A program made the position numbers and the translations under genes. A stretch of 64,000 nucleotides of DNA from JBEDUK01 sp040414485 (lineage in GTDB: Bacteria > Actinomycetota > UBA4738), in assembly GCA_040414485.1 (NCBI GenBank), contig JBEDUK010000046.1, positions 1 through 64,000 on the forward strand. The letters are read 5' to 3'. Positions 1-10,767 of this stretch are shown one piece after another. A model generated the notes under the pieces. It was not told the DNA's origin. It saw only the letters and a program-made list of their open reading frames with translations, and ran no database searches. Position 1 is the stretch's first letter, and each line of letters begins with the position of its first letter.

Positions 1-8
1 GCATCGAG

Positions 9-848
9 ATGCGACGACCGTTCGCGAACTGGCACCCGGAGACGTTCATCTGCTCGCTGGAGGGCCACATGACGCCGGCGGACTCGGTGGCGCGCCTTCG
101 TCCCGAGGACGCCGGGCTGGGGGTCGACCTGCCCGACGGCCGGCGACTGGTTCGGTGCATGCGCTGCGATGTCTGGCTGGCGGCCCATCCGCCCGTCGTC
201 CCGGCCGACGAGACCCTGCCGTCGCTGGAGGACCTCGAGGTGCCGAAGCGGGGTCGCCCGCTCCGGGATTCGATCATCCTGAAGCTCATCGCGATCGACC
301 GCGGGGTGCACGCCGTGGTCTTCGCGCTCTTCGCGGCGCTGCTGATCTACATCGAACTGCACCTCGGCGGCCTCCAGCAGGGCGCGAACACTCTGCTGGA
401 CGCCGTGCGGCGCGCGCTGGCCGACACCGGCCAGGCGGCGAGCCGCGACTTCATCACCAGGGGGCTGTCGAGCATCCTGCGGTTGAACAAGAACACGATC
501 GCGATCCTGGCGGGCACGGCCATCGTCTACGCCGTCGTGGAGGGCATCGAGGCCGTGGGCCTGTGGCTGGAGCAGCGGTGGGCCGAATACCTCACGGCGA
601 TCGCCACGGCGGGCTTCCTGCCGTTCGAGATCAAGGCGATCATCGACCGGGTGACGGTCTTGCGCGTGGTCGCGCTGGTCATCAACCTGGCCATCCTGAT
701 CTGGCTGCTGTGGCGCAAGAAGCTGTTCGGGCTGAACGGCGGCTTCCGGCCCCACGATGCGGACATCGACCGCCACGAGCTCTACGGACCGCCCGCGTCG
801 GTGTTCCAGCCGGAGAAGGGCGCGGCGGTGGAACCGGTGGCGCCCTAG
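9..848 (+). CDS. DUF2127 family membrane protein
   Basis: The 279-residue product has a cytosolic N-terminal segment followed by about four hydrophobic helices (roughly residues 97-118, 163-187, 195-208 and 216-237), the pattern of the DUF2127 family of integral membrane proteins. The N-terminal segment carries C15, H20, C50 and C53 (the last two as CMRC), a plausible small zinc site that ordinary DUF2127 proteins do not need. The function of the family is unknown. The ATG at base 9 is the first available start; an upstream start outside the window cannot be excluded. It converges on the minus-strand lipoprotein gene, with 13 bases between the stops. Confidence 0.75.
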   Translation: MRRPFANWHPETFICSLEGHMTPADSVARLRPEDAGLGVDLPDGRRLVRCMRCDVWLAAHPPVVPADETLPSLEDLEVPKRGRPLRDSIILKLIAIDRGVHAVVFALFAALLIYIELHLGGLQQGANTLLDAVRRALADTGQAASRDFITRGLSSILRLNKNTIAILAGTAIVYAVVEGIEAVGLWLEQRWAEYLTAIATAGFLPFEIKAIIDRVTVLRVVALVINLAILIWLLWRKKLFGLNGGFRPHDADIDRHELYGPPASVFQPEKGAAVEPVAP

Positions 849-861
849 GGTGCCTCGCGCG

Positions 862-1362
862 TCACGGCACGCATGCCGCCCGCAGGCTCCGAAGATTCGC
901 CTGCGCAGTCGCCGCGATCGATGCGCCCTCGGTGATCTGCCGGTACAGGTCTCGGACGTGCGCGTGGTCATTGTGCCCGGGGCCGAGCAGCCCTTCGTAG
1001 CCCGCGATCATCTCGTCCGCCGCCTCGGCCAGCCGCCGGGCCTGCGTGTCGAACGGTGGATGGAACGTCCGGTTCGCCATCGCGGTCTTCTGCGCCTGCA
1101 GAGTCTGGATCGCCGGCGACACCCCCCCGTTCTTCGGCGTCGCCTCCTGTGTGGGAACCACCTGGACGATGGCACCCGCCAGGCGGATCAGGAACGTGGC
1201 CTCGGCCACGCAGCGGATCTGCCCCTGTGTGAGGCGGGTCGTCGTTGTGGGCGACGGCGTGGAGGGCGGCGTGCTGGGCGGGGGCTGCGCCGAGTCGTGA
1301 CATGCCGGCGCCGCCAGAACGGACACGGCCATCAGCGCGAGGGCCGCAGCTCGCCGGCCCAT
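862..1362 (-). CDS. Putative secreted lipoprotein of unknown function
   Basis: The product has 166 residues. It begins with a basic N-terminus and a hydrophobic stretch ending LAAPAC at C21, which looks like a lipoprotein signal, although proline at -2 is unusual. A Pro/Ser/Thr-rich linker (about 24-43) and a helical domain with a second Cys pair (C51 and C164) follow. The mature part contains no motif recognised here. It lies 4 bases downstream of the small gene ending at 1367 and is probably co-transcribed with it. I do not recognise the family. Confidence 0.6.
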   Translation of the reverse strand: MGRRAAALALMAVSVLAAPACHDSAQPPPSTPPSTPSPTTTTRLTQGQIRCVAEATFLIRLAGAIVQVVPTQEATPKNGGVSPAIQTLQAQKTAMANRTFHPPFDTQARRLAEAADEMIAGYEGLLGPGHNDHAHVRDLYRQITEGASIAATAQANLRSLRAACVP

Positions 1363-1366
1363 CCCC

Positions 1367-1582
1367 TTAGAAGCCGGCCTTCGGCCGTTCCGGAAGATCC
1401 GCTGCCGCCTCCTTCAGTGCGCGCCAGATCTCCCGGAAGACATCGCCCGCGTAGGTGGGCGGCTGGCTCCCCTGTCCGCCCATCGCTCCGCGCAACGCCG
1501 ACGCCGTCAGCTCCACCGCCTTGTCGAACAGGGCACGATCGATCTCCACGCTCACCGCTCCCCCTTCCATCGTCCGCTCCAT
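1367..1582 (-). CDS. Small hypothetical protein
   Basis: A 71-codon frame encodes an acidic, Ala-rich helical protein with no recognised domain. The ATG at 1582 is the longest start. An in-frame GTG at 1549 sits 8 bases after a strong GGAAGGGGGAG ribosome-binding sequence and is probably the true start, giving 60 residues. The gene stands between zwf (31 bases upstream) and the lipoprotein gene and could be read through from zwf. Coding status rests on the good ribosome-binding site and the tight packing. Confidence 0.5.
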   Translation of the reverse strand: MERTMEGGAVSVEIDRALFDKAVELTASALRGAMGGQGSQPPTYAGDVFREIWRALKEAAADLPERPKAGF

Positions 1583-1613
1583 TCGATCGGTGCAGCAGGC
1601 TACCGGCTCCGCG

Positions 1614-3101
1614 CTACCGCTCCTCCGGGCTGCGGTTCGCGCCTCGAAGCTTCGGCGGCGGCGTCACATGCCAGTGCCACGGGTGGATGAGTCGGACGGC
1701 CTCGCGCGGACCCCACGAGCCTGGCTCGTAGAAGTCCACGGTCGGCGGGTCGCTCAGCACCGGCTCCAGGACCTCCCACGCGCGTTCGACCTCGTCCTCT
1801 CGCAGGAACAGCGTGTGATCGCCCTCCATGGCCTCGAGCAGCAGGGTCTCGTACGCGTCGAGGAGGGGGCTGCCCATCTCGTCGTAGTCGAAGTCCAGCT
1901 CAGCACGTTGGAGCTCCATGCCCGAGCCCGGGCGCTTGATGTTCAGATGGATCGAGATCCCCTCGTCCGGCTGCACGCGGAACGTGAGCGCGTCCTTTCC
2001 GGGCGGCTCGGCCGTCGTCTCGATCAGGTTGTACGGCACGGGCCTGAACGCCAGCGAGATCTCCGTCATCTTCCGCTCGAGCCGCTTTCCGGTTCGGACG
2101 AAGAACGGCACGCCGGCCCACCGCCAGTTGTCGATCTCGATCCGGAGCGCCGAATACGTCGGCGTCTGCGAGGTCGGCGACACGCCCTCCTCGTTCCGGT
2201 AACCGACGTACTGCCCGAGGACCACGTGGTCAGGAGCGACCGGCTTCATCGAGCGCAGCACCCGGACCTTTTCGTCCCGCAGCCGGTCGGGGTCGAGCGA
2301 CACCGGCGGCTCCATCGCGACGAACGTCAAGGTCTGGAACAGGTGCGTCTGGATCATGTCCCGGAGCGATCCCGTCTCCTCGTAGAACGCCCCCCGGCCC
2401 TCGATGCCGATGTCCTCGGCCACCGTGATCTGCACGTTGTCGATGTACCGGCGGTTCCAGACCGGTTCGAACATGCCGTTGGTGAACCGGAACGCCAGGA
2501 TGTTCTGGACCGTCTCCTTGCCGAGGTAGTGGTCGATGCGGAAGATCTGCGACTCGTCGAACGCCTGGTGCAGCGCCGCGTTCAACTGCATCGCCGACCG
2601 CAGGTCCCACCCGAAGGGCTTCTCGATGACCACTTTCGCGCCCTTGTTCAGCCCGCCGTTGAGCAGGCCCTGGACGATGCTCGGGTGTGCGGTGGGCGGC
2701 GTCGCCAGGTAGAACAGGGACCGCCCTTCGACGCCGAAGTCCCGGTCGACCTCCTGCAGGCGAAGCCCGAGCCCGGACAGGGCCGGATCGGTCGCGGTGT
2801 CCGCGCACGCGTAGTGCAGACGGCGGGCGAACTCCTCCCACGCACCGGTGTCGAACGGGGCGTGACCGAACTGTTCCACGGCCGCGCGGGCGTGCTCGCG
2901 GAACGCGTCGTCGGAGAGCTCCGACCTTGCGGCGCCGACGATCGCGAAGCGATCGGGCAGCCGGCGCTCACGGAACAGATGGTGGAAGGCCGGCAGGAGC
3001 TTGCGCCTGGCAAGGTCGCCGGTGGCGCCGAAGATCACGACGGCCTGCGGGTCGAGCGACCGGTCGCCGCCTCCCGTCGCGACAGGTTCGCCGCTCATCA
3101 T
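1614..3101 (-). CDS. zwf: Glucose-6-phosphate 1-dehydrogenase
   Basis: Oxidises glucose 6-phosphate to 6-phosphogluconolactone with NADP+, the entry step of the oxidative pentose phosphate pathway in the cytosol. The 495-residue length is normal for the family. The dinucleotide-binding loop GATGDLA is at residues 25-31, and the substrate/catalytic motif IDHYLGKE is at 189-196. The ATG start overlaps the stop of the upstream FAD oxidoreductase as ATGA (3098-3101), so the two are translationally coupled. One enzyme makes NADPH while the other is of a type that consumes NAD(P)H. No gluconolactonase or 6-phosphogluconate dehydrogenase gene lies nearby. Confidence 0.95.
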   Translation of the reverse strand: MMSGEPVATGGGDRSLDPQAVVIFGATGDLARRKLLPAFHHLFRERRLPDRFAIVGAARSELSDDAFREHARAAVEQFGHAPFDTGAWEEFARRLHYACADTATDPALSGLGLRLQEVDRDFGVEGRSLFYLATPPTAHPSIVQGLLNGGLNKGAKVVIEKPFGWDLRSAMQLNAALHQAFDESQIFRIDHYLGKETVQNILAFRFTNGMFEPVWNRRYIDNVQITVAEDIGIEGRGAFYEETGSLRDMIQTHLFQTLTFVAMEPPVSLDPDRLRDEKVRVLRSMKPVAPDHVVLGQYVGYRNEEGVSPTSQTPTYSALRIEIDNWRWAGVPFFVRTGKRLERKMTEISLAFRPVPYNLIETTAEPPGKDALTFRVQPDEGISIHLNIKRPGSGMELQRAELDFDYDEMGSPLLDAYETLLLEAMEGDHTLFLREDEVERAWEVLEPVLSDPPTVDFYEPGSWGPREAVRLIHPWHWHVTPPPKLRGANRSPEER

Positions 3102-4357
3102 GCCGCTCCGATCGTGGACGCCAGCGCACGCAGATCCACGCCCGCGTCGAGGGAGCGCAGCAGCTCGCGCTCGTCCACCGGCGAGGCCGCGTGGACCAGG
3201 GCCATGGAACGGCGAACGTCACGGCCCCGATTCACGCCGAGCACCCCGCGCACGATGCCCTGATGGATGTAGAAGCCCAGGAAGTCGCGATCCTCGACAC
3301 TCCCCCACACGACGAACCGGTCCCACTCCAAGGCGTGACCCGCATACTGCATCTCGACGTCGTACTGGTCCGACCAGAACCAGTGCACCTCGTCGTACCC
3401 CGCCCCATCGCCCAGCATGTTCCTGGCCGCGACGCCGCCGCTCTTGATCGCGTTGTCCCAGTGCTCGACCCGAAGGTGCCGGCCGAAGATGGCGGACTCG
3501 GTGTTCGCGACGTCCCCGGCGGCGAACACGTTCGGGACGTTGGTACGGAGGAACAGGTCGGTGACGATGCCGTTGTCCGTCCGGATGTCGGTGCCGGCGA
3601 CGATCTCGGTCACAGGCTCGACGCCGACGCCGACCACGGCCAGGTCGCATTCGATCCTCCGGCCGTCGGTCGTGATGACTGCCTGAAGGCCCGACGCGGC
3701 CGAGCCCTCGAACCGTTCCGCGGTCGCGCGATGATGGAACCGGACACCGTGCTCGAGGTGCAGCCGTTCGACCATCGATCCCGCTTCCTCGCCCAGCACG
3801 CGCTGGAGCGCGACGTTGCCGCGATCCAGGATGTCGATCTCGACGCCGAGGTGCCGAAGGGACGCCGCCACCTCGCATCCGATGAAGCCGGCCCCGACGA
3901 CGACGGCCCGCGTGCCGAGGCGGGCGCGTTCCCGGATCCGGTCGGCGTCCTCGCGCGTCCGCAGCTGGAACACGCCGTCCAGGTCGCGGCCGGGGAGGTC
4001 GAACGCCCGGTTGCGCGCGCCCGTCGCGATCAGCGCCCGGTCGTAGTGAACCGTCGACCCGTCGTCCAATTCGACGGTCGCCGCGTCGGTGTCGAGCCGG
4101 GTGGCTCGAACGCCGAACCGCGCATCGACGTCGTTGTCCCGGTACCACTCCTGCGGATGCAGGATCGCGTCCTCGAATGCGCGTTCGCCCCGCAGGTAGG
4201 CCTTCGACAGCGGGGGCCGTTCGTACGGCGGGTGCTCTTCTGCGCCGATCAGGACGATCCGGCCGTCGAACCCGCGCTCGCGCAAGCCCGTCACGGCGGC
4301 GCCCCCCGCGAGGTTCGCCCCGATCACGGCGAACGTGCTCCGCGCGCCGGTGCTCAC
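3098..4357 (-). CDS. FAD-dependent NAD(P)H oxidoreductase (ferredoxin/rubredoxin-reductase-like)
   Basis: This is a pyridine-nucleotide-disulfide-type oxidoreductase of about 419 residues. The N-terminal FAD motif VIGANLAGGAA departs slightly from GxGxxG. An NAD(P)-binding motif (VVGAGFIGCE) sits near residue 155, the ATG/GD FAD motif (FAAGDVA) near 280, and a C-terminal reductase domain of the rhodocoxin/putidaredoxin-reductase type follows. Such enzymes pass electrons from NAD(P)H to ferredoxins or act as NADH oxidases. The GTG at 4357 is preferred because the FAD fold starts within eight residues and a GAGG-type ribosome site precedes it; an ATG at 4459 would add a 34-residue Arg-rich tail. 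The electron acceptor is unknown; no ferredoxin gene is adjacent. Confidence 0.85.
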   Translation of the reverse strand: MSTGARSTFAVIGANLAGGAAVTGLRERGFDGRIVLIGAEEHPPYERPPLSKAYLRGERAFEDAILHPQEWYRDNDVDARFGVRATRLDTDAATVELDDGSTVHYDRALIATGARNRAFDLPGRDLDGVFQLRTREDADRIRERARLGTRAVVVGAGFIGCEVAASLRHLGVEIDILDRGNVALQRVLGEEAGSMVERLHLEHGVRFHHRATAERFEGSAASGLQAVITTDGRRIECDLAVVGVGVEPVTEIVAGTDIRTDNGIVTDLFLRTNVPNVFAAGDVANTESAIFGRHLRVEHWDNAIKSGGVAARNMLGDGAGYDEVHWFWSDQYDVEMQYAGHALEWDRFVVWGSVEDRDFLGFYIHQGIVRGVLGVNRGRDVRRSMALVHAASPVDERELLRSLDAGVDLRALASTIGAA

Positions 4358-4483
4358 GCCCTCGTCCTCGGCACGGCGAGCGCGTCGGTCAGGCCGAACG
4401 GTCGGGATCGTGGTTCGGTTGACACGAATCGCAGCATACGGCCCGCCCACGGAACCCAAGGGTCAGGAGCGCGACGCTCTAGG

Positions 4484-4825
4484 ATGCCGTTCGAGGTGAA
4501 GGCGACGACCCCGATGGTGCGGCTGGCCGGGACGGCGGTCATGTTCGCGTTGGCGCTCGGGCTCTTCGTGGTGGCGAGCGTGACGCACGTGGCATGGCCG
4601 CTGTTCGTCGCCTGGGCGCCGCTCATCGCCGTGCCGTGGCTGCTCACCAGGCCGGAGGCGGGTCACAAGGCGGTCGGACCCATGGTCGAAGAGTCGGCCG
4701 AGGAGCCCGACGCGGGGCACGGCGAGGCGGATGCGGGGAGCGATCACGCGCAGGAGCCCGCCGATGCCGAAAGCGCACCGGAGGGCGCCGATACCGTCGG
4801 GCCGAGCGACCCCGAGGCCGGCTGA
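4484..4825 (+). CDS. Small two-helix membrane protein with acidic tail
   Basis: The 113-residue product has two hydrophobic helices (about 13-35 and 38-53) followed by a strongly acidic, Ala/Glu/Asp-rich C-terminal tail. No family is recognised. The ATG at 4484 overlaps a TAGGAT box (4480-4485). If that box is the -10 element, as at many genes here, the start would instead be the in-frame GTG at 4496, 10 bases downstream. It is divergent from the FAD oxidoreductase gene. Confidence 0.55.
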   Translation: MPFEVKATTPMVRLAGTAVMFALALGLFVVASVTHVAWPLFVAWAPLIAVPWLLTRPEAGHKAVGPMVEESAEEPDAGHGEADAGSDHAQEPADAESAPEGADTVGPSDPEAG

Positions 4826-4849
4826 GCCTTCGCGCCGTCGGCCGGCCGG

Positions 4850-5575
4850 TCAGGCCTTCGAATCCGACCCGGGCTCCGCGCTGCTTCCCGACTCCGGGCT
4901 GGCTGCCGCATCGGCGCTCGCCGAGACGGGGCGCGCCTTCGGCGTCGCCGGCTTCGACTGACGGGGCTTCTTCGCGCCCGTCGGCCGCTTCTTCGGCGTC
5001 GTCGTCCGCTTCTTCGGCGTCGTCGTCGCGGTTCGGCGCGCCGCCGGCTTCTTCGCGACGGAACTGGGAGCGGCCGCGACGTCGATGCGCTGCGCGCGCC
5101 CGGGGCCCTTCCGCCCCGTCGCCCCACTTGAGCCACCATCCCCCTCGGCCGCAGAGGCCTCCAGCAGGGAACGTCCGGCGCGGGCGGCCACGCCCGCCAC
5201 GACGGCCGCCATCTTGCCGGCGGTCCGCATCGCGGCCTCCGGCAGCGACCTGGCCAGTTCGGGCATCTGCTTCGCCAGGTCCGGCGCGGATTTCGCCATG
5301 TCCGGGATCGAACGGGCCACGCCCGGCATCGAGCGCGCGGCGGCGGGAACCGACTTCGCCGCGGCGCTGACGGCCTTCGTCCCGGCTCGCGCAGCGCTCG
5401 CCGCGGCCGCCGGGGTCCTGCGGGCCGCGTCGGCCGCGGCCTTCGGCAGTTTCGCGGCGACCTGGCCCGCGACGGCCGGCGCCTTCTTCGCCGCGGCAGG
5501 AGCCTTTCGCGCGGCCGACGCAGCCGCCGCCGTGGCGGCCGCAGCCGCGTCGCTCACCTTCGATCGGGTTCCCAT
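4850..5575 (-). CDS. Ala/Lys-rich protein with histone-H1-like tail
   Basis: The product has 241 residues. The first 60 are almost only Ala, Lys and Pro, the middle has imperfect short repeats of the form AxSxPxxAxxxP/LAxxMP (about 60-110), and the basic tail (about 155-220) carries repeated TTPKKRPT-like units, as in H1-like nucleoid proteins of actinobacteria and other bacteria. A short acidic, Ser-rich end follows. A DNA-binding or nucleoid role is inferred from composition only; low-complexity proteins of this kind also occur as cell-surface or polyester-granule proteins. It is divergent from the phosphatidyltransferase gene and converges on the preceding small membrane protein gene. Confidence 0.55.
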   Translation of the reverse strand: MGTRSKVSDAAAAATAAAASAARKAPAAAKKAPAVAGQVAAKLPKAAADAARRTPAAAASAARAGTKAVSAAAKSVPAAARSMPGVARSIPDMAKSAPDLAKQMPELARSLPEAAMRTAGKMAAVVAGVAARAGRSLLEASAAEGDGGSSGATGRKGPGRAQRIDVAAAPSSVAKKPAARRTATTTPKKRTTTPKKRPTGAKKPRQSKPATPKARPVSASADAAASPESGSSAEPGSDSKA

Positions 5576-5663
5576 TGCGCCTCCTGTCGCCGGACTGGGC
5601 CTCGCGGCCCGGCGGGCCTGCGAGGCGACAGCGTAGTCCCATCGAGCCCCGGGACCGACCCAT

Positions 5664-5669
5664 TAGGCT
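5664..5669 (+). promoter_or_regulatory. Putative -10 box (TAGGCT), leaderless start
   Basis: TAGGCT lies 7 bases before the ATG at 5677 with no ribosome-binding sequence between. It supports that start over the long upstream extension. Confidence 0.5.
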
Positions 5670-5676
5670 CTTCCCG

Positions 5677-6384
5677 ATGCGACAGCGGCCGCGGCAGGCG
5701 CAGCGGGCGGGCGATCGCGCGCCCAGGAGCCGAGAGGGCGCTGCGCGCGAACCGGATCCGAAGATCCGCGAGCTCCCGGGTCCCCGCAAGCAGAAGGGCA
5801 TCATCGCCCCCCTGTTCAGGGTGATCTTCGCCTGGCCGTATCGGGTCGTCCTGGCGGGGCTCTACCGATCCGGTGTGCGGCCCTGGCACCTCACGGTGCT
5901 CAGCCTCGCCGTGAACACCGTGTGCGGCTGGCTGATCGTGGTCGGGCACGTGTTCCTGGGCGGAATCCTCCTGCTCCCCGCGGGCCTCCTCGACATCTTC
6001 GACGGGGCGCTCGCCCGCCAGCGCCACGAGGAGAGTCGCGCGGGAGCGTTCCTGGATTCGGTCGTCGACCGGGCCTCGGACGCGATCGTGTTCGGGGCGA
6101 TCTTCTGGATGCTCGCCGGTCAGGGCAAGGAGAATCAGGCGGCGCTCGCGCTGGCCAGCCTGTTCGTGTCGCTGATGGTCAGCTACCTGCGCGCGCAGGC
6201 GGAGGCGCTCGGCCTGACGCTCAGCGAGGGCCTGATGCAGCGGCTCGAACGCTACGTGCTGCTGGTCATCGGGCTGACCGTGCCGGGCGCGCTGCTCCCG
6301 GTCCTGATCGTGCTCACGGCGCTGGGAACGGTGACCGTGCTCCAGCGGCTGGTGACCGCGTGGGGGCGGCTGCCGAAAGCCTGA
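5677..6384 (+). CDS. CDP-alcohol phosphatidyltransferase
   Basis: A membrane enzyme that moves a phosphatidyl group from CDP-diacylglycerol to an alcohol (glycerol phosphate, inositol or inositol phosphate). The class signature is complete: D106 xx D109 G110 xx A113 R114 (8) G123 (3) D127 (3) D131, followed by several hydrophobic helices. The 235-residue length suits the family. A basic 40-residue N-terminal tail precedes the first helix. Actinobacterial homologues often act as phosphatidylinositol-phosphate synthases, but the substrate cannot be read from the sequence. It converges on greA through a short hairpin. Confidence 0.88.
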   Translation: MRQRPRQAQRAGDRAPRSREGAAREPDPKIRELPGPRKQKGIIAPLFRVIFAWPYRVVLAGLYRSGVRPWHLTVLSLAVNTVCGWLIVVGHVFLGGILLLPAGLLDIFDGALARQRHEESRAGAFLDSVVDRASDAIVFGAIFWMLAGQGKENQAALALASLFVSLMVSYLRAQAEALGLTLSEGLMQRLERYVLLVIGLTVPGALLPVLIVLTALGTVTVLQRLVTAWGRLPKA

Positions 6385-6385
6385 G

Positions 6386-6406
6386 GGGTTCGCTAGTTCG
6401 GAACCC
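6386..6406. terminator. Short hairpin between convergent genes
   Basis: GGGTTC (6386-6391) pairs with GAACCC (6401-6406) across a 9-base loop that includes the greA stop codon. There is no T-run. It is a possible shared terminator, weakly supported. Confidence 0.3.
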
Positions 6407-6935
6407 AGGCCTCGATCGAGACGATCTCGTAGGTGAACGTGCCGCCCGGCGCCTCGTACGCGACCCGGTCGCCGACGTGCTTTCCGAACAGCGCGGCGCC
6501 GAGGGGTGAGGTCACCGTGATGGTCCTGACGCCCTCCGCCCGCTCGTGGCTGGAGTGCGCGACCAGGTAGGTCTCGAGATCCTCGTCCTCGTCCATCGGC
6601 TTGAGCGAGACCAGGGTCCCGCCGTCGACGGCGTCGCCGGATGCGGTCTCGAGGATCTCGGGATCGCTCAGCGTGTGCTTGAGGTCGCGGATCCGCGCCT
6701 CCATCAGGCCCTGGTCGTTCTTCGCCGCGTCGTAGTCCGCGTTCTCGCGGATGTCGCCGTGCTCACGCGCGCGAAGGAGGCGTTCCGCGACCTCGTCACG
6801 GCCTCGGGTCTCGAGGTCCTCGAGCTCCTTGCGCATGCGCACGTAGGCCTCCAGCGTGAGCTTGGCCGTGGGCTCCTGCCCGGGCCGGCGCGGAGGCCGA
6901 TTCGGCGGAAGGTATCTCTCGTCGTCGGTGTCCAT
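6393..6935 (-). CDS. greA: Transcription elongation factor GreA
   Basis: Binds in the RNA polymerase secondary channel and stimulates cleavage of backtracked transcripts. The N-terminal coiled coil (about residues 25-95) contains the conserved acidic tip region (HGDIRENADYDAAK), and the C-terminal domain ends with the usual SPLGAALFG region. The ATG at 6935 gives 180 residues, slightly long for GreA because of a 25-residue Pro/Arg-rich N-terminus. A TAGAGT box (6946-6951) lies 10 bases upstream. It appears monocistronic. Confidence 0.93.
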   Translation of the reverse strand: MDTDDERYLPPNRPPRRPGQEPTAKLTLEAYVRMRKELEDLETRGRDEVAERLLRAREHGDIRENADYDAAKNDQGLMEARIRDLKHTLSDPEILETASGDAVDGGTLVSLKPMDEDEDLETYLVAHSSHERAEGVRTITVTSPLGAALFGKHVGDRVAYEAPGGTFTYEIVSIEAWVPN

Positions 6936-6945
6936 GAAGCCTCGA

Positions 6946-6951
6946 ACTCTA
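6946..6951 (-). promoter_or_regulatory. Putative -10 box of greA (TAGAGT)
   Basis: Read on the minus strand, TAGAGT ends 10 bases before the greA ATG. It supports the shorter start and a very short or absent leader. Confidence 0.45.
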
Positions 6952-7025
6952 TCAAGGCCCACCGACGCGACCTTCCGGGCGTCGGCGGCCGCGACGACGG
7001 CGAGCCGCCGCGCAGGGCGGCTGGA

Positions 7026-9412
<2,387 letters not shown>

Positions 9413-9416
<4 letters not shown>

Positions 9417-10258
9417 CCCGTCTCCACCTCGTCGGCGGTGTGTTCGAGGATCGCGTGCGCGATCGTGGCCCGATCGGCCGGATCGATGCCGTGCCCGGCT
9501 CCATCGAGCGTGAGCAGTCTCGCTCCCGGGATCTCGTCAGCGAGCGCCCGTCCGTGCTCGAGCGGGAACATCGGATCGGCGGATCCGTGGATCACGAGCG
9601 TCCGCACCTCGATGGACGAGATCGGCGCGGTGGGGACGTCGCCCTCCGCGATCATGCCGTGATTCTGGGAGGCCGCGATCTCGCGCGAGCGTTCGACGTC
9701 GCGGCGGACGAGTTCGCGCCACGCCGCCTCGTCGAAGGGGCGATCGTCTCCGGCTAGCATCCGCTGGTACGCGAGCAGGTACTCGATCACCGACCCCCCG
9801 TCCGACCAGTCCACGTCCGCCGAGGCCACGAAGTCGTCGAAGCGAGCCGTCGGCGGAGGAAGGTCGCGGCTCCCCCCGGTCGCGGGAGACGTGCTGATGA
9901 GCACGAGCGACCGCACGCGCCCGGGGAAGCCGAGCGCGAGGAGCTGCGCGAACGCGCCACCCGCCGAGACCCCGACGATGTGTGCCGCGGCGAGGCCGTA
10001 GGCGTCGAGGACTCCGGCCGCGTCGGCCAGGAGGTCGGCCCCCGTGTACCGCGGACGCCCCGGCGGATAGGTGACCGAACGGCCCGTGTCACGGTGGTCG
10101 TAACGAATGACGAACCGTCCGCCGTCGGCGAGCATCCGGCAGAAGACCTCGTCCCACCAGAGCATCGACCCGCCGATCCCCATCAGCAGCAGGATCGGCG
10201 GGTCGCTCGAGTCGCCGAACGGCTCGGTGCAGAGCCCGACGCCGTTCGCCTCGATCAT
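9413..10258 (-). CDS. Alpha/beta hydrolase (RdmC/aclacinomycin-methylesterase-like)
   Basis: A 281-residue alpha/beta hydrolase. An oxyanion-region motif (LLLMGIGGS) is near residue 25, the nucleophile elbow GVSAGGA near 98-104, an acid in the SADPMFP segment near 220, and the catalytic His in GAGHGI near 250. The MGIGGSMLWW and YDHRDTGRS motifs are typical of the RdmC-like esterase branch. The substrate is unknown. ATG 10258 fits the family start; the frame is open further upstream but would run into the DUF1801 gene. It is coupled to the UvrA paralogue downstream and lies 8 bases after the DUF1801 gene. Confidence 0.85.
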
Positions 10259-10266
10259 CCGCTCGG

Positions 10267-10707
10267 TCAGCTCGCCGCCTTCTTCACGAGCGCGGCGATC
10301 TTCTTCTCCTCTGCGGGGGTCAGCTTCAGCACCGCGTAGGCGGTCGCCCACATGTCGCCGTCGTCGAGATTCGCGGCGTCCTCGAAGCCGAGCTGCGCGT
10401 ACCTCATCTTGAACTTCTCGGCGGGCTTGTAGAAGCAGACGACCTTGCCGTCCCTGGTGTAGGCGGGCATCCCGTACCAGGTCTTCGCCCAGAGGCTCGG
10501 CGCGGCCGCTTCGACGATCGCGTGGATCTTCGTCGCCAGCCCCCGATCCGGTTCGCTCATGGCGCCGATCGCCGCGAGCAGCTCCTGTTCGCCTGCCGCC
10601 CGGTTCTTGTTCGCGCGCTCTTCGTCCTTCAGCTCCTTGGCGCGAGCCCTCATCGCGGCCCGCTCGTCCTCGGTGAACCCCTTCGTCGCGGTCTTCTTCT
10701 CAGCCAT
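10267..10707 (-). CDS. DUF1801 family protein (YdhG/frataxin-like fold)
   Basis: The product has 146 residues. A lysine-rich helical N-terminus (1-45) leads into a DUF1801 domain containing the typical WAKTWYGMPAYTRDGKVVCFY core near residues 72-92. Proteins of this fold are small cytosolic proteins of uncertain role; some were proposed as iron chaperones. A good ribosome site (AGGGAGGTG) precedes the ATG. It is the first gene of a run with the hydrolase and UvrA paralogue. Confidence 0.8.
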   Translation of the reverse strand: MAEKKTATKGFTEDERAAMRARAKELKDEERANKNRAAGEQELLAAIGAMSEPDRGLATKIHAIVEAAAPSLWAKTWYGMPAYTRDGKVVCFYKPAEKFKMRYAQLGFEDAANLDDGDMWATAYAVLKLTPAEEKKIAALVKKAAS

Positions 10708-10767
10708 CGCGTAGCACCTCCCTGCTGCGAATCCTGCGGTGAGTCCGGCGGTGATCGGCCGGACGGA

